From an uncultured Oscillospiraceae bacterium (lineage in GTDB: Bacteria > Bacillota > Clostridia > Oscillospirales > Oscillospiraceae), in assembly GCA_947588955.1 (NCBI GenBank), contig CANPYX010000007.1, positions 33,128-97,127 of the forward strand: 64,000 bases of DNA. The letters are read 5' to 3'. A program made the translations under genes and the position numbers. Of the stretch, positions 52,345 through 60,404 are shown piece after piece (the stretch's first letter is position 1; the number at the start of each line of letters is the position of its first letter). The notes under the pieces are model-generated. The model did no database searches, was not told the DNA's origin, and was given only the letters and a program-made list of their open reading frames with translations.

Positions 52345-52565
52345 TAGGGCTCCGAAGCCGCGGGGCTTTTGTAAAGGATTCCGCCCCTATTGGGCGGAGG
52401 GATTTACTTTCTCCTCTTTTGGATTCGCCAAAAGAGGAGTAAAGTAACAAAGAGGAGAAAAGCGACCAGAGGGGGATTTCGATTTTCCCCCTCTGGACAC
52501 CCCTTTTAAAAACGACCACACAGGGGGCCGCGGCCCCCTATGTGGAGAACCCCCGGTGGGGAGCG
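52345..52565 (+). repeat. Repeat family II, copy c
   Basis: Same order of hairpins as copy b: GGGCTCCGAAGCC..., CCGCCCCTATTGGGCGG, CTCCTCTTTTGG with CCAAAAGAGGAG (52410-52440), CCAGAGGGGG with CCCCCTCTGG (52466-52496), and the ACACAGGGGGCCGCGGCCCCC hairpin (52517-52543). Stems differ from copy b with compensating changes. Confidence 0.85.
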
Positions 52566-52889
52566 TATCGGCAGCAGTTGCGAAAACACGGTGTAGGGGC
52601 TGTGCTGAAAGTTTTTGCCCGACAAGAACCAACAAAGCGCGGCAATGTTGAAGGGCAGGGCGTACTGACAACCGACCACGTTAAGCGGCTAAGCGATTTC
52701 GGAGACTGTGCAATTCAGTTTTGGGAACCCGCGCGCCGTTCCTTCTGCCCGTGCGTGAAAGTTTTGGACCGCGGGAGCCGTCGCGAGACTAAACGGTAGG
52801 GCGTATAAAGCTTCTGCCGACCCCAAAATAAAAAATTCTTTTTCTCTCTTTTGCTTCTTTTACTCGTCTTTTTCTCATTTCTGAGAAAA
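52566..52889 (+). other. Unassigned spacer between family II and III repeats
   Basis: About 320 bp with no convincing gene. An 85 codon frame at 52542-52799 begins inside the repeat and has no ribosome site. A T-rich track (52830-52865) and a hairpin TCTTTTTCTCATTTCTGAG/AAAAAGA (52868-52888) precede repeat III. Confidence 0.5.
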
Positions 52890-52955
52890 AGATGAGAAAA
52901 GAAGACCCCCGTTTCCCGCAAGGGCGGGAACAAACCGCCCACCGCGGTGAGGCAA
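52890..52955 (+). repeat. Repeat family III, copy b
   Basis: GATGAGAAAAGAAGACCCCC, hairpin GTTTCCCGC..GCGGGAAC, then AAACCGCCCACCGCGGTGAG; matches 41657-41722. Confidence 0.75.
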
Positions 52956-53016
52956 CCCCTTCGGCAGGGTGCCGAATTTCAGAAATTAAGAGCCTACCGG
53001 CTCCGGAGGTGATAAA

Positions 53017-54693
53017 ATGTTATCATTGCTGCACATAGAAAACATAGCCGTCGTGGAACGCGCGGATATTGAATTCGATGAAGGCCTCAATGTACTTACC
53101 GGCGAGACGGGCGCGGGGAAATCTATTGTCATTGACGCGCTGGAGGCGTCGCTGGGGTGGCGGACGAGTAGGGAGCTGGTGCGGACCGGGGCTAAGAGCG
53201 CGCTGGTGACTGCCACGTTCGTGGGCGCGGACGTGGGGGAGTGGTGCGAGGAGAACGGGGTGGAGTTTGAGGACGAGCTTGTTTTGACGCGCCGTATCTC
53301 CGAGGACGGAAAGAGCTCCTGCCGGGTGAACGGGACGCCCATCTCCGCGGTACAGCTGCGGGAGCTGGGGCTGAGGCTCATTGACATACACGGTCAGGGC
53401 GATGGGCAGAGGCTCACCAACGAGAGGTGGCACCTTACGTACCTTGACGGGTTCGGGGGGCTCCGGGGGGAGCTTGAGGAGTACAAAAAGGCTTACGCCC
53501 GGCTCCGTGAGCTGCGGGACGAGATCGGGGCGCTCACCTTCAGCGAGGGGGAGCGGGAGAGAAGGATAGACATACTCACCTTCCAGGTGAACGAGATAGA
53601 GCGGGCGGGACTTACGCCGGGGGAGCTTGAGGAGAAGCAGAGGCGGCGGGAGTTTTTGCGCTCGGCGGGAAAGCTATCGGACTCCGTGCGGGACGCGGCG
53701 GCGTGCCTGGGAGGGACGGAGAGGTCCGACGGGGCGGTGTCGCTCATTGAGTCCGCGGCGGGGACGATAGCCTACGCGCTGCGGTGGTCGGAGGAGCTGT
53801 CGGGGCTCTCGCAAAAGCTGACGGATCTGAAATACGCCGCCGAGGACGCGCAGGAGGAGCTTCGGGACCTCAGGGAGAGGCTGGAGTTTTCACCGGAGGA
53901 GCTGGACGAGCTGGAGTCAAGGCTGGACGTTTTGAAGAGGGTCACCCGCAAGTACGGCGGCAGCGAGGAGGCGGCTCTCCGAACGCTGGAGGAGGCAAAG
54001 CGGGAGCTTGAGGAGATAGAGTTTTCCGACGAGAGGATAAAGAAGCTTGAGGTAAAGCTTGCCGCCGCCGAAAAGGAGGCGGGGAGGCTTGCCGGCAAGC
54101 TCACGGAGAGGCGCAAGAGGGCCGCCGGGGAGCTGGCGGGCGCCATAGAGCGGGAGCTTTCGGAGCTGTCCATGGCGGGGGCGCGGTTCAGCGTGGAAAT
54201 AAAGCCTTCGGAGCTGGGCCCTGAGGGGGCGGACGAGGTGCGCTTCCTCATGGCGGCAAACGCCGGGGAGAGCCTGGGGAGGATCGCCAAGGTCGCCTCG
54301 GGCGGCGAGCTTTCCAGGATAATGCTGGCGATGAAGACCGTGCTCTCCAGAGCCGATACGGTGGGGGCGATGGTCTTTGACGAGATAGACACCGGCGTGT
54401 CGGGCATAGCGGCGCAGCGGGTTGCGGAGAAGCTGGCGTCCATCGGCAGGGACAAGCAGGTGATATGCGTGACGCATCTTGCGCAGATCGCGGCGATGGC
54501 GGACGAGCAGTTCTCCATTGAAAAGACCGTGGAGGGCGGCAGGACGTATACGAGGGTGACAAAGCTGGACGGCGAGGGCAGGACAGGGGAGATCGCCCGC
54601 CTCACCGGAGGGGACAACATCACGAAAAACACGCTTCTGGCGGCGCGGGAGCAGCTGGAGGCGGCGGAGAGATACAAGGAGGGCATAAAATGA
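53017..54693 (+). CDS. recN: DNA repair protein RecN
   Basis: A 558 residue SMC-like ATPase acting at double-strand breaks: Walker A LTGETGAGKSIVIDAL near residue 28, long coiled coils (~155-345), signature ASGGELSRIMLAMK, Walker B MVFDEIDTGVSG and VTHLAQIAAMA. GGAGGTGAT, a near-perfect ribosome site, precedes ATG 53017. It overlaps the next gene by 4 bp. Confidence 0.96.
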   Translation: MLSLLHIENIAVVERADIEFDEGLNVLTGETGAGKSIVIDALEASLGWRTSRELVRTGAKSALVTATFVGADVGEWCEENGVEFEDELVLTRRISEDGKSSCRVNGTPISAVQLRELGLRLIDIHGQGDGQRLTNERWHLTYLDGFGGLRGELEEYKKAYARLRELRDEIGALTFSEGERERRIDILTFQVNEIERAGLTPGELEEKQRRREFLRSAGKLSDSVRDAAACLGGTERSDGAVSLIESAAGTIAYALRWSEELSGLSQKLTDLKYAAEDAQEELRDLRERLEFSPEELDELESRLDVLKRVTRKYGGSEEAALRTLEEAKRELEEIEFSDERIKKLEVKLAAAEKEAGRLAGKLTERRKRAAGELAGAIERELSELSMAGARFSVEIKPSELGPEGADEVRFLMAANAGESLGRIAKVASGGELSRIMLAMKTVLSRADTVGAMVFDEIDTGVSGIAAQRVAEKLASIGRDKQVICVTHLAQIAAMADEQFSIEKTVEGGRTYTRVTKLDGEGRTGEIARLTGGDNITKNTLLAAREQLEAAERYKEGIK

Positions 54694-55718
54694 AAAAAAT
54701 ACGTCTTGGCAGAACGGAGCTCATGGTGACACGGACAGCCTTTGGCGCTCTGCCGGTGCAGAGAAGGTCAAAGGAGGACGGGGCGCGGCTTTTGAGAATG
54801 GCCTACGAGGCGGGGATTAACTTTTTCGACACCGCCAACGCCTACACCGATTCCGAGGAAAAGATCGGAATGGGGCTTTCTGACGTGCGGGAAAATATCA
54901 TAATCGCCACAAAGAGCGGCGGGAGCGACTACGAGACGGTGAAAAGGCACATAGAGATGAGCCTGGAGCGGATGAGGACGGACTATATAGACCTCTTTCA
55001 GTTCCACAACCCGGCTGAGCTTCCCAATCCCCAGGACCCGGCGGGACCCTATGCCGCGGCGCTTGAGGCGAAGAAAAAGGGGTATATCCGGCACATCGGT
55101 ATAACGAACCACAGGCTGAGGGTGGCGCATGAGGCGATTGAGAGCGGGAGCTTTGAGACGCTCCAATTCCCATTCAGCTACCTTGCCGGCGAGCAGGAGA
55201 TGGAGCTTGTGCGAAAGTGCAGGGAGCACGACATGGGCTTTATCGCCATGAAGGGGCTTGCCGGTGGGCTTTTGACCAACGTGACGCTTTGCAGGGCGTT
55301 TATGAACCAGTTCGACAACGTGGTGCCCATCTGGGGGATACAGTTCGAGGAGCAGCTGAGGCAGTGGATCGAGGCGGAGGAGGCGGAGCCCTCCATGACG
55401 CCGGAGCTGATAGAGGAGATGGAGAGGGAGAGGCGGGAGCTTGCCGGCTCCTTCTGCCGCGGGTGCGGGTACTGTCTGCCCTGCCCCGCGGGGATAGAGA
55501 TATTCACCATGGCGCGGCTGGACATGCTCCTCACCCGTTCCCCCTGGCGGCAGTACATGACGGATGATTTCCACAAAAAGGCAATGAAGATGGCGGACTG
55601 CGTACACTGCCGCGCCTGCGCCTCACGGTGCCCCTACGGGCTGGACACGCCCAAGCTCATAGAGTATAACCTGGCAAACTACGAAAGGTTCTACACGGAG
55701 CATCTGGATCAGATTTAA
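54690..55718 (+). CDS. Aldo/keto reductase with C-terminal 4Fe-4S domain
   Basis: A 342 residue oxidoreductase. The barrel carries the usual catalytic residues: Asp in FFDTANAYTDSEEKIG, Lys in IATKSGG and His in FQFHNPAE. From ~255 it has two cysteine clusters (CRGCGYCLPC and CVHCRACASRCPYG) typical of ferredoxin-like AKRs of anaerobes. The substrate is unknown. It overlaps recN (ATGA), so it shares that transcript. Confidence 0.92.
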   Translation: MKKIRLGRTELMVTRTAFGALPVQRRSKEDGARLLRMAYEAGINFFDTANAYTDSEEKIGMGLSDVRENIIIATKSGGSDYETVKRHIEMSLERMRTDYIDLFQFHNPAELPNPQDPAGPYAAALEAKKKGYIRHIGITNHRLRVAHEAIESGSFETLQFPFSYLAGEQEMELVRKCREHDMGFIAMKGLAGGLLTNVTLCRAFMNQFDNVVPIWGIQFEEQLRQWIEAEEAEPSMTPELIEEMERERRELAGSFCRGCGYCLPCPAGIEIFTMARLDMLLTRSPWRQYMTDDFHKKAMKMADCVHCRACASRCPYGLDTPKLIEYNLANYERFYTEHLDQI

Positions 55719-55770
55719 AAAACAGCCTCCCACCCATTGTCGGCAAAGGCCAACGGCCTTTGCCGACAAG

Positions 55771-55795
55771 ATTAACAGCCTCCCAAATTCGGGAG
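55771..55795 (+). repeat. Left 25 bp target duplication of the IS
   Basis: ATTAACAGCCTCCCAAATTC plus GGGAG; an identical 25-mer is at 56875-56899, each copy abutting an IS end. Confidence 0.9.
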
Positions 55796-56874
55796 TGTAG
55801 GTTTGTCAATGATGTGTTACAGAGAAGGGAAGGAACGAAGCACCTGAAAGGGAGACTGCCAGTTAAGAGGACGCATGGGGAAATGGTTGTAGGCTCTGTT
55901 CCAACGGGCCAGTTGGGTCTGGAAGTCCTCGAAGGAATAAAACGTATGTGTGGCGTAGAAGTATTCGTTGTCCTTGCGGTGGCTTCGCTCCACCTTGCCG
56001 TTGTGCCGGGGCGTATAGGGCCGGATCAGCTTGTGCCGGATGCCTAATTCACTCAGTGTCGTCTCAAATAGTGTCTTTTTCTTTGAGCGTTGGGGGATAA
56101 GCCTGTTGGTGAACTCGGTACCGTTATCCGTTTGCACGCACTCGATGGCATAAGGGAACTTCTTCACACAGTGACGCAAGAACTGGGCGGAAGAGTACGT
56201 ATTGTGTTCTTTAAAAGCCTCAAGATAACGAAAACGGCTGTATTCGTCGATGAAGGTATACTGGTAATAACAGCCTCCGTTCTCTCTGGCTTCCTCAACG
56301 GCGACCCCCGCAAGACAGGAGGCGGGGACAAACTTTACGTCTATCTGTACCCGCTGGCCGGGATGGTCCATCTGCTCATAGGGCTTGGGGATATACTTGG
56401 GGTTAGGCGGCTTCACCGCCATTTGGCCGCGTTTTCGCAGGAGCCTGTACAGGCCCGAGATGGACCTCTGGTAGCCCTTTTGCCGCAGCTTGACCCAGAA
56501 CACCACGAGGCCGGCGTTGGGGTTGCGGCGGCGCATGTTGTCTATGAGCCGAATCTCCTCTGGACGGTGCTGGTTGGGGTGGCTGTGTGGACGGTGGGAG
56601 CGGTTCTCCAGGGACGATAGGGTCCCGTCATACCGCTTCATCCAGCGATAGACGTACTGCCGGTAGGTCTTGTACCGTTCAGCTGCCTTTGTTACGCCGT
56701 ACTTTTGTGCGTATAAAATTAACGCTTGCCTATACCGTGCTTCTTGTGTTATCTTATCCATAGCGAATAGGTGTACCCGCCTTTCGGTTTGGTGTCGGCA
56801 ACTATACCTTAACACGGGTACTTCCTATTCGCTACCTTTTTTACTACTTGTCACATATCATTGTAAACCCTACA
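55796..56874 (-). mobile_element. IS481/IS3-like insertion sequence, 1079 bp
   Basis: Ends are imperfect inverted repeats starting TGTAGG and ending in ACA: left TGTAGGTTTGTCAATGATG, right (complement) TGTAGGGTTTACAATGATA. One transposase gene fills the element on the minus strand. A 25 bp direct repeat flanks it exactly. The interrupted sequence is a terminator hairpin (AACAGCCTCCC..GGGAGGCTGTT) behind the aldo/keto reductase gene. Confidence 0.9.
55817..56761 (-). CDS. DDE transposase (IS481/IS3-like)
   Basis: A 314 residue transposase with N-terminal helix-turn-helix (~10-60; YGVTKAAERYKTYRQYVYRW) and an rve integrase core: first Asp in QIDVKF, second in VQTDNGTEF, Glu in PRHNGKVERSH. The second Asp to Glu spacing is 45, about ten longer than usual, because of a basic insert (IPQRSKKKTLF). 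The frame is intact from ATG 56761, so the element may be active. It is read toward the aldo/keto reductase gene. Confidence 0.92.
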   Translation of the reverse strand: MDKITQEARYRQALILYAQKYGVTKAAERYKTYRQYVYRWMKRYDGTLSSLENRSHRPHSHPNQHRPEEIRLIDNMRRRNPNAGLVVFWVKLRQKGYQRSISGLYRLLRKRGQMAVKPPNPKYIPKPYEQMDHPGQRVQIDVKFVPASCLAGVAVEEARENGGCYYQYTFIDEYSRFRYLEAFKEHNTYSSAQFLRHCVKKFPYAIECVQTDNGTEFTNRLIPQRSKKKTLFETTLSELGIRHKLIRPYTPRHNGKVERSHRKDNEYFYATHTFYSFEDFQTQLARWNRAYNHFPMRPLNWQSPFQVLRSFPSL

Positions 56875-56899
56875 ATTAACAGCCTCCCAAATTCGGGAG
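56875..56899 (+). repeat. Right 25 bp target duplication of the IS
   Basis: Identical to 55771-55795. Here it runs on into GCTGTTGACATAA, completing the hairpin and the locus B promoter. Confidence 0.9.
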
Positions 56900-56903
56900 G
56901 CTG

Positions 56904-56932
56904 TTGACATAAATCGACACATGTGCTACACT
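56904..56932 (+). promoter_or_regulatory. Promoter of the locus B small ORF
   Basis: TTGACA (56904-56909), 17 bp, TACACT (56927-56932) preceded by TGTGC. The GGAGGCTGTTGACATAA context matches locus A. Confidence 0.82.
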
Positions 56933-57024
56933 ATGAACCGGGAAGCCGCGGGGAAACGTTGGCCTCCCGGTCATAGAAAACGGCGGCGGTTTGGCTCACT
57001 CCCTGACGAAAGGGGGGATGGCCT

Positions 57025-57117
57025 GTGCCTATCACGATCACGTTCCATCCGTGGATATTCACGGTCACGGTACGTATAGACCTGGATAGACGCAAAAACC
57101 GCCACTCTGCCAAGTGA
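57025..57117 (+). CDS. Small toxin-like ORF, locus B (30 aa)
   Basis: A 30 residue peptide from GTG 57025: MPITITFHPWIFTVTVRI is hydrophobic/aromatic, followed by a strongly basic end (DRRKNRHSAK) coded within the terminator hairpin. GGGGGG at 57012-57017 is seven bases upstream and can pair with CTCCCT at 56997-57002 around it. The TFH-(P)-W motif and the stop codon inside AGTGACGGT match the locus A peptide. An ATG at 57018 opens a different, 23 codon, His-rich frame that I consider less likely. Confidence 0.55.
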   Translation: MPITITFHPWIFTVTVRIDLDRRKNRHSAK

Positions 57118-57130
57118 CGGTTTTGCGTTT
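57091..57130. terminator. Shared terminator of locus B
   Basis: CGCAAAAACCGCCACT (57091-57106) pairs with AGTGACGGTTTTGCG (57113-57127), one A bulged, loop CTGCCA, then TTT on the plus strand. The ACCGCCACT/AGTGACGGT core is shared with locus A. Confidence 0.82.
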
Positions 57131-57225
57131 GCTGAAAGGTAGACGCTAAAATACTGTTTACGAAACGGAGCCAAACCGCTTGTCGATGACCGGGCGGCCG
57201 CGTCAGCCGCGGCGACCCTTTATCT
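57091..57225 (-). ncRNA. Candidate antitoxin-like small RNA, locus B
   Basis: About 135 nt on the minus strand, starting near 57225, containing GGGTCGCCGCGG (57218-57207, identical to locus A) and GCGGTTTGGCTCC (57179-57167), and ending in the hairpin 57127-57091. Its end is antisense to the last nine codons of the small ORF. The U tract after the hairpin is poor on this strand. Confidence 0.7.
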
Positions 57226-57231
57226 GTGGTT

Positions 57232-57261
57232 ATTATAACTCCTCGGGAACGGTTCTGTCAA
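57232..57261 (-). promoter_or_regulatory. Promoter of the locus B antisense RNA
   Basis: TTGACA (57261-57256), 18 bp, TATAAT (57237-57232), the same boxes and spacing as at 26258-26287. Confidence 0.9.
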
Positions 57262-57291
57262 GAAGAAATACTCGTTCGGCAAAAAATAGAA

Positions 57292-57320
57292 TTGACAAAT
57301 CAAACATTTCATCGTAAAAT
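57292..57320 (+). promoter_or_regulatory. Promoter of the tyrS T-box transcript
   Basis: TTGACA (57292-57297), 17 bp, TAAAAT (57315-57320). Confidence 0.88.
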
Positions 57321-57327
57321 CATAGGG

Positions 57328-57592
57328 AACGCGATGAAGGGCGCAAGTAGCCTGACGAGCTCCCGCGCAGAGAGACCCCGGTTCGGTGGAAGGGGGAGGG
57401 GAGCGGCTGGCGAATACGGCCCGGAGCGGCGCACCGAAAGCTTCGGCAAGTAGGCTGCGACGGGTGCGCCCGATAGCGCGCGAGGGGTCACGGACCCCGT
57501 GAGGCGGTCGCCGCGAGGCGTCCGCGACCAGAGGTGGTACCGCGTCAAGACGCCCTCTGTCCGGTTTTCCGGGCGGAGGATTTGTTATTTTA
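57328..57592 (+). promoter_or_regulatory. T-box riboswitch (tyrosine)
   Basis: Long structured leader before tyrS. The T-box sequence AGAGGTGGTACCGCG is at 57530-57544, followed by a terminator (11 bp stem 57554-57579 with TTTT loop, then ATTTGTTATTTT). A TAC codon in the internal loop GGCGAATACGGCC (~57410-57422) would read tRNA-Tyr. Uncharged tRNA-Tyr should favour the antiterminator and raise tyrS expression. Confidence 0.92.
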
Positions 57593-57627
57593 GGAAGGGC
57601 GGGACGACGCACGACCCGGACGGCGCG

Positions 57628-57672
57628 ATGTGCCCATATTGCGGAAAGAGGCTCATGGAGCCGGTTCCGTGA
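57628..57672 (+). CDS. Mini-ORF with CPYC motif between T-box and tyrS
   Basis: A 14 codon frame, MCPYCGKRLMEPVP, reads like half of a zinc ribbon. There is no ribosome site, and the same frame is open upstream to the T-box terminator, so it may be the tail of a decayed gene. I am not confident that it is translated. Confidence 0.2.
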   Translation: MCPYCGKRLMEPVP

Positions 57673-57696
57673 AAATAAGTAAAAAAGGAGAAAACC

Positions 57697-58917
57697 ATGG
57701 AGATTTACGAGGAGCTGGTGGCGCGGGGGCTTATCGCTCAGGTCACCGACGAGGAAGAGATAAGGAAGATGATAAACGCGGGCAAGGCCACATTTTATAT
57801 CGGCTTTGACTGCACGGCGGATTCCCTGACGGCGGGGCACTTTATGGCGCTGACGCTGATGAAGCGCCTCCAGATGGCGGGGAACAGGCCAATAGCCCTC
57901 ATCGGCGGGGGCACAACCATGATCGGCGACCCCTCCGGCAGGACGGACATGAGGAAGATGCTCACCCGCGAGGACATCGAGCACAACGCCGCCTGCTTCA
58001 AGAAGCAGATGGAGCGGTTTATTGAGTTTGGCGAGGGCAAGGCGCAGATGGTGAACAACGCCGACTGGCTTTTGGACCTCAACTACATTGACCTTCTCCG
58101 GGACGTGGGAGCCTGCTTCTCCGTCAACAATATGCTCCGCGCCGAGTGCTACAAGCAGAGGATGGAGCGGGGGCTTTCGTTCCTGGAGTTCAACTACATG
58201 ATAATGCAGTCCTACGACTTCTACTACCTCTTTAAGCACTACGGCTGCAACATGCAGTTCGGCGGCAACGACCAGTGGTCAAATATGCTGGGCGGCACGG
58301 AGCTCATACGCCGCAAGCTGGGGAAGGACGCCCACGCCATGACCATCACGCTTTTGACCGACTCCAACGGCAACAAGATGGGCAAGACCGCGGGCAACGC
58401 CGTTTGGCTCGACCCAAACAAGACCTCGCCCTACGACTTTTACCAGTATTGGCGCAACGTGGGCGACGCGGACGTTGTGAAGTGCCTCAAGATGCTGACC
58501 TTCCTGCCGCTTTCTGAGATCGCCGAGATGGAGACCTGGACAGACAGCCGGATAAATACCGCCAAGGAAATACTTGCCTTCGAGCTTACAAAGCTCGTCC
58601 ACGGCGAGGAGGAGGCGGAAAAGGCGCGGCAGAGCGCCAGGGCGCTCTTCGGCGGCGGAGATACCGGGGAGATGCCCACGGAGGAGATAGCCGAGAGCGA
58701 CCTTGCGGACGGCGCGGCGGACATAATGACGCTACTTGTGAAGGCGGGGCTTGTGGCCTCTAAGAGCGAGGCGCGGCGCAACATCCAGCAGGGCGGCGTC
58801 ACCGCCAACGACGAGAAGGTCAGCGATATAGGCAAGACCTTCACCGCCGACGAGCTCCGCCGGGGCGTAGTCCTCCGGCGAGGGAAGAAGAGCTATAAGA
58901 AAATCGTCCTTAAATGA
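57697..58917 (+). CDS. tyrS: Tyrosyl-tRNA synthetase
   Basis: A 406 residue class I synthetase charging tRNA-Tyr. FDCTADSLTAGHFMAL (HIGH-like), GDPSGRTDMRK, GGNDQWSNML and the KMSKS variant KMGKTAGNAVWLD are present; residues ~345-406 are an S4 domain (KSEARRNIQQGGVTANDEKV). ATG 57697 follows AAAAGGAG. It is regulated by the T-box upstream and ends at a strong terminator. Confidence 0.96.
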   Translation: MEIYEELVARGLIAQVTDEEEIRKMINAGKATFYIGFDCTADSLTAGHFMALTLMKRLQMAGNRPIALIGGGTTMIGDPSGRTDMRKMLTREDIEHNAACFKKQMERFIEFGEGKAQMVNNADWLLDLNYIDLLRDVGACFSVNNMLRAECYKQRMERGLSFLEFNYMIMQSYDFYYLFKHYGCNMQFGGNDQWSNMLGGTELIRRKLGKDAHAMTITLLTDSNGNKMGKTAGNAVWLDPNKTSPYDFYQYWRNVGDADVVKCLKMLTFLPLSEIAEMETWTDSRINTAKEILAFELTKLVHGEEEAEKARQSARALFGGGDTGEMPTEEIAESDLADGAADIMTLLVKAGLVASKSEARRNIQQGGVTANDEKVSDIGKTFTADELRRGVVLRRGKKSYKKIVLK

Positions 58918-58918
58918 A

Positions 58919-58955
58919 AAATCCCCGTCAGCAAACTGTGCTGACGGGGATTTTT
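58919..58955. terminator. Terminator after tyrS
   Basis: ATCCCCGTCAGC (58921-58932) pairs perfectly with GCTGACGGGGAT (58940-58951), flanked by AAAA and TTTTT; it serves tyrS and the convergent scfB. Confidence 0.93.
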
Positions 58956-58971
58956 ATTGTAAAAAGATGAA

Positions 58972-60348
58972 TCAGTCGTCTTTTGCTCTTGCAACCTGCA
59001 TCATTATTGCGCACTCCATGCGCTTGCGGAAGAGCTCGCAGCCGTAGTTGTAGACGCCGGTGATGCTCCCCGTGGCGTGGTACGCGTTGGCGGCGCAGCC
59101 GCCGGAGCAGTAGAGGCGCGCCCAGCAGTTGTCACATTCCCGGCGCGCGTAGACGTTGCACTGCTTGAACTCGTCCCGCAGCGCGGTGTTGGTGACGCCG
59201 TCCCAGATGTTGCCCATGAGGTATTTTTCGTCGCCCACAAACTGGTGGCACGGGTACAGGTCGCCCCAAGGGGTGACGGCGAGATATTCCGTGCCCGAAC
59301 CGCAGCCGGAGATGCGCTTATATATGCAGGGACCGTGGGTGAGGTCGATCATGTAGTGGTAGAAGGTGAATGGCCTGCCCTCCTCCTCGCGCTTGAGCAT
59401 TTCCTTGGCAAGTATTTCGTACTGCTCGAAGAGCTTGGGAAGGTCCTCCTCAGTGAGGGCGCAGGGGTCGTCGGGGGCGCAGACAACGGGCTCCATGGAA
59501 AGCTCCGTGAACCCCAGGTCCGCCAGGTGGAAAATGTCGTTGGTGAAGTCCGTGTTGTAGTGGGTGTAGGTGCCGCGGACGTAGTAGCTGCGGTCACCGC
59601 GCTTTTTGGCAAAGTCCAGGAATTTGGGGACTATCTTTTCGTAGCTTCCGCGCCCTGCGTAGTCCACCCGGAACCTGTCGTGGACCTCCGGCCGCCCGTC
59701 GATGGACATGACCACGTTGTTCATCTCACGATTTGCAAACTCTATCACGTCGTCGTCCACAAGCACGCCGTTGGTGGTGAGGGTGAAGCGGAATTTTTTG
59801 TGCTTTTCCTCCTCGATACTCCTGGCGTATGCCACCAGGTCCTTGACGACCTGCCAGTTCATAAGCGGCTCGCCGCCAAAGAAGTCCACCTCCAGATTTG
59901 TGCGCTTGCCTGAGCTCTCCACAAGAAAATCCAGCGCCCGCTTGCCCACCTCAAAGCTCATAAGCGCCCTTTCGCCATGGTACTTGCCCTGGCTTGCGAA
60001 GCAGTAGGAGCAGTTGAGGTTGCAGGTGTGCGCCACGTGCAGGCACAGAGCCTTAACCTCGTTGGAACGCTTTTTGAAGTCAAACGCCATGTCCGCGTAT
60101 GTATCCTTTGAAAACAGCTTTCCCGCGTCCCTGAGGGATTCGATGTCCTCAAGGCACTCCCTCAAATCCGCCTCGGTTACGTCAGGGCGGTCGCCGTATT
60201 TTTTCAGCATTTCCGCCACAATCTCGTCGCCGGTGCGGTCCTCGAACATGGCGATCATGTCATACGCCACGTCGTCAACGCAGTGTACGGAGCCAGAGCA
60301 TACGTCCAGGACGATGTTGTATCCGTTGAGCTTGTATTGATGTATCAT
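58972..60348 (-). CDS. scfB: SCIFF peptide maturase, radical SAM/SPASM protein
   Basis: A 458 residue enzyme forming thioether cross-links in the SCIFF peptide. The radical SAM cluster is CNLNCSYC (~105-112); FFGGEPLMNW follows. The C-terminal SPASM region has GCGSG, YPCHQF, CDNCWARLYCSGGC and a late Cys (YGCELF) for auxiliary 4Fe-4S clusters. ATG 60348 gives the family length; a start further upstream would cover the terminator. It lies 57 bp after scfA, its substrate gene. Confidence 0.95.
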   Translation of the reverse strand: MIHQYKLNGYNIVLDVCSGSVHCVDDVAYDMIAMFEDRTGDEIVAEMLKKYGDRPDVTEADLRECLEDIESLRDAGKLFSKDTYADMAFDFKKRSNEVKALCLHVAHTCNLNCSYCFASQGKYHGERALMSFEVGKRALDFLVESSGKRTNLEVDFFGGEPLMNWQVVKDLVAYARSIEEEKHKKFRFTLTTNGVLVDDDVIEFANREMNNVVMSIDGRPEVHDRFRVDYAGRGSYEKIVPKFLDFAKKRGDRSYYVRGTYTHYNTDFTNDIFHLADLGFTELSMEPVVCAPDDPCALTEEDLPKLFEQYEILAKEMLKREEEGRPFTFYHYMIDLTHGPCIYKRISGCGSGTEYLAVTPWGDLYPCHQFVGDEKYLMGNIWDGVTNTALRDEFKQCNVYARRECDNCWARLYCSGGCAANAYHATGSITGVYNYGCELFRKRMECAIMMQVARAKDD

Positions 60349-60358
60349 CTGTTCACCC

Positions 60359-60390
60359 CAAAAAATACCGCCTGCGCCAACGCAAGCGGT
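60359..60390 (-). terminator. Attenuating terminator between scfA and scfB
   Basis: RNA stem ACCGCTTGCG with CGCAGGCGGT (60390-60381 with 60376-60367, one mismatch), loop TTGG, then AUUUUUU. It should let most scfA transcripts end before scfB, giving more peptide than enzyme. Confidence 0.78.
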
Positions 60391-60404
60391 ACTGTTTTCT
60401 TGCT

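Noticed and set aside
52542..52799. 85 codon frame between argR and recN
   Set aside because: It starts inside repeat family II and lacks a ribosome site; the product resembles no family I know.
57018..57086. 23 codon His-rich ORF from ATG 57018
   Set aside because: The ATG is too close to the G-run ribosome site, and the alternative GTG frame matches the locus A peptide and ends in the terminator at the same place.
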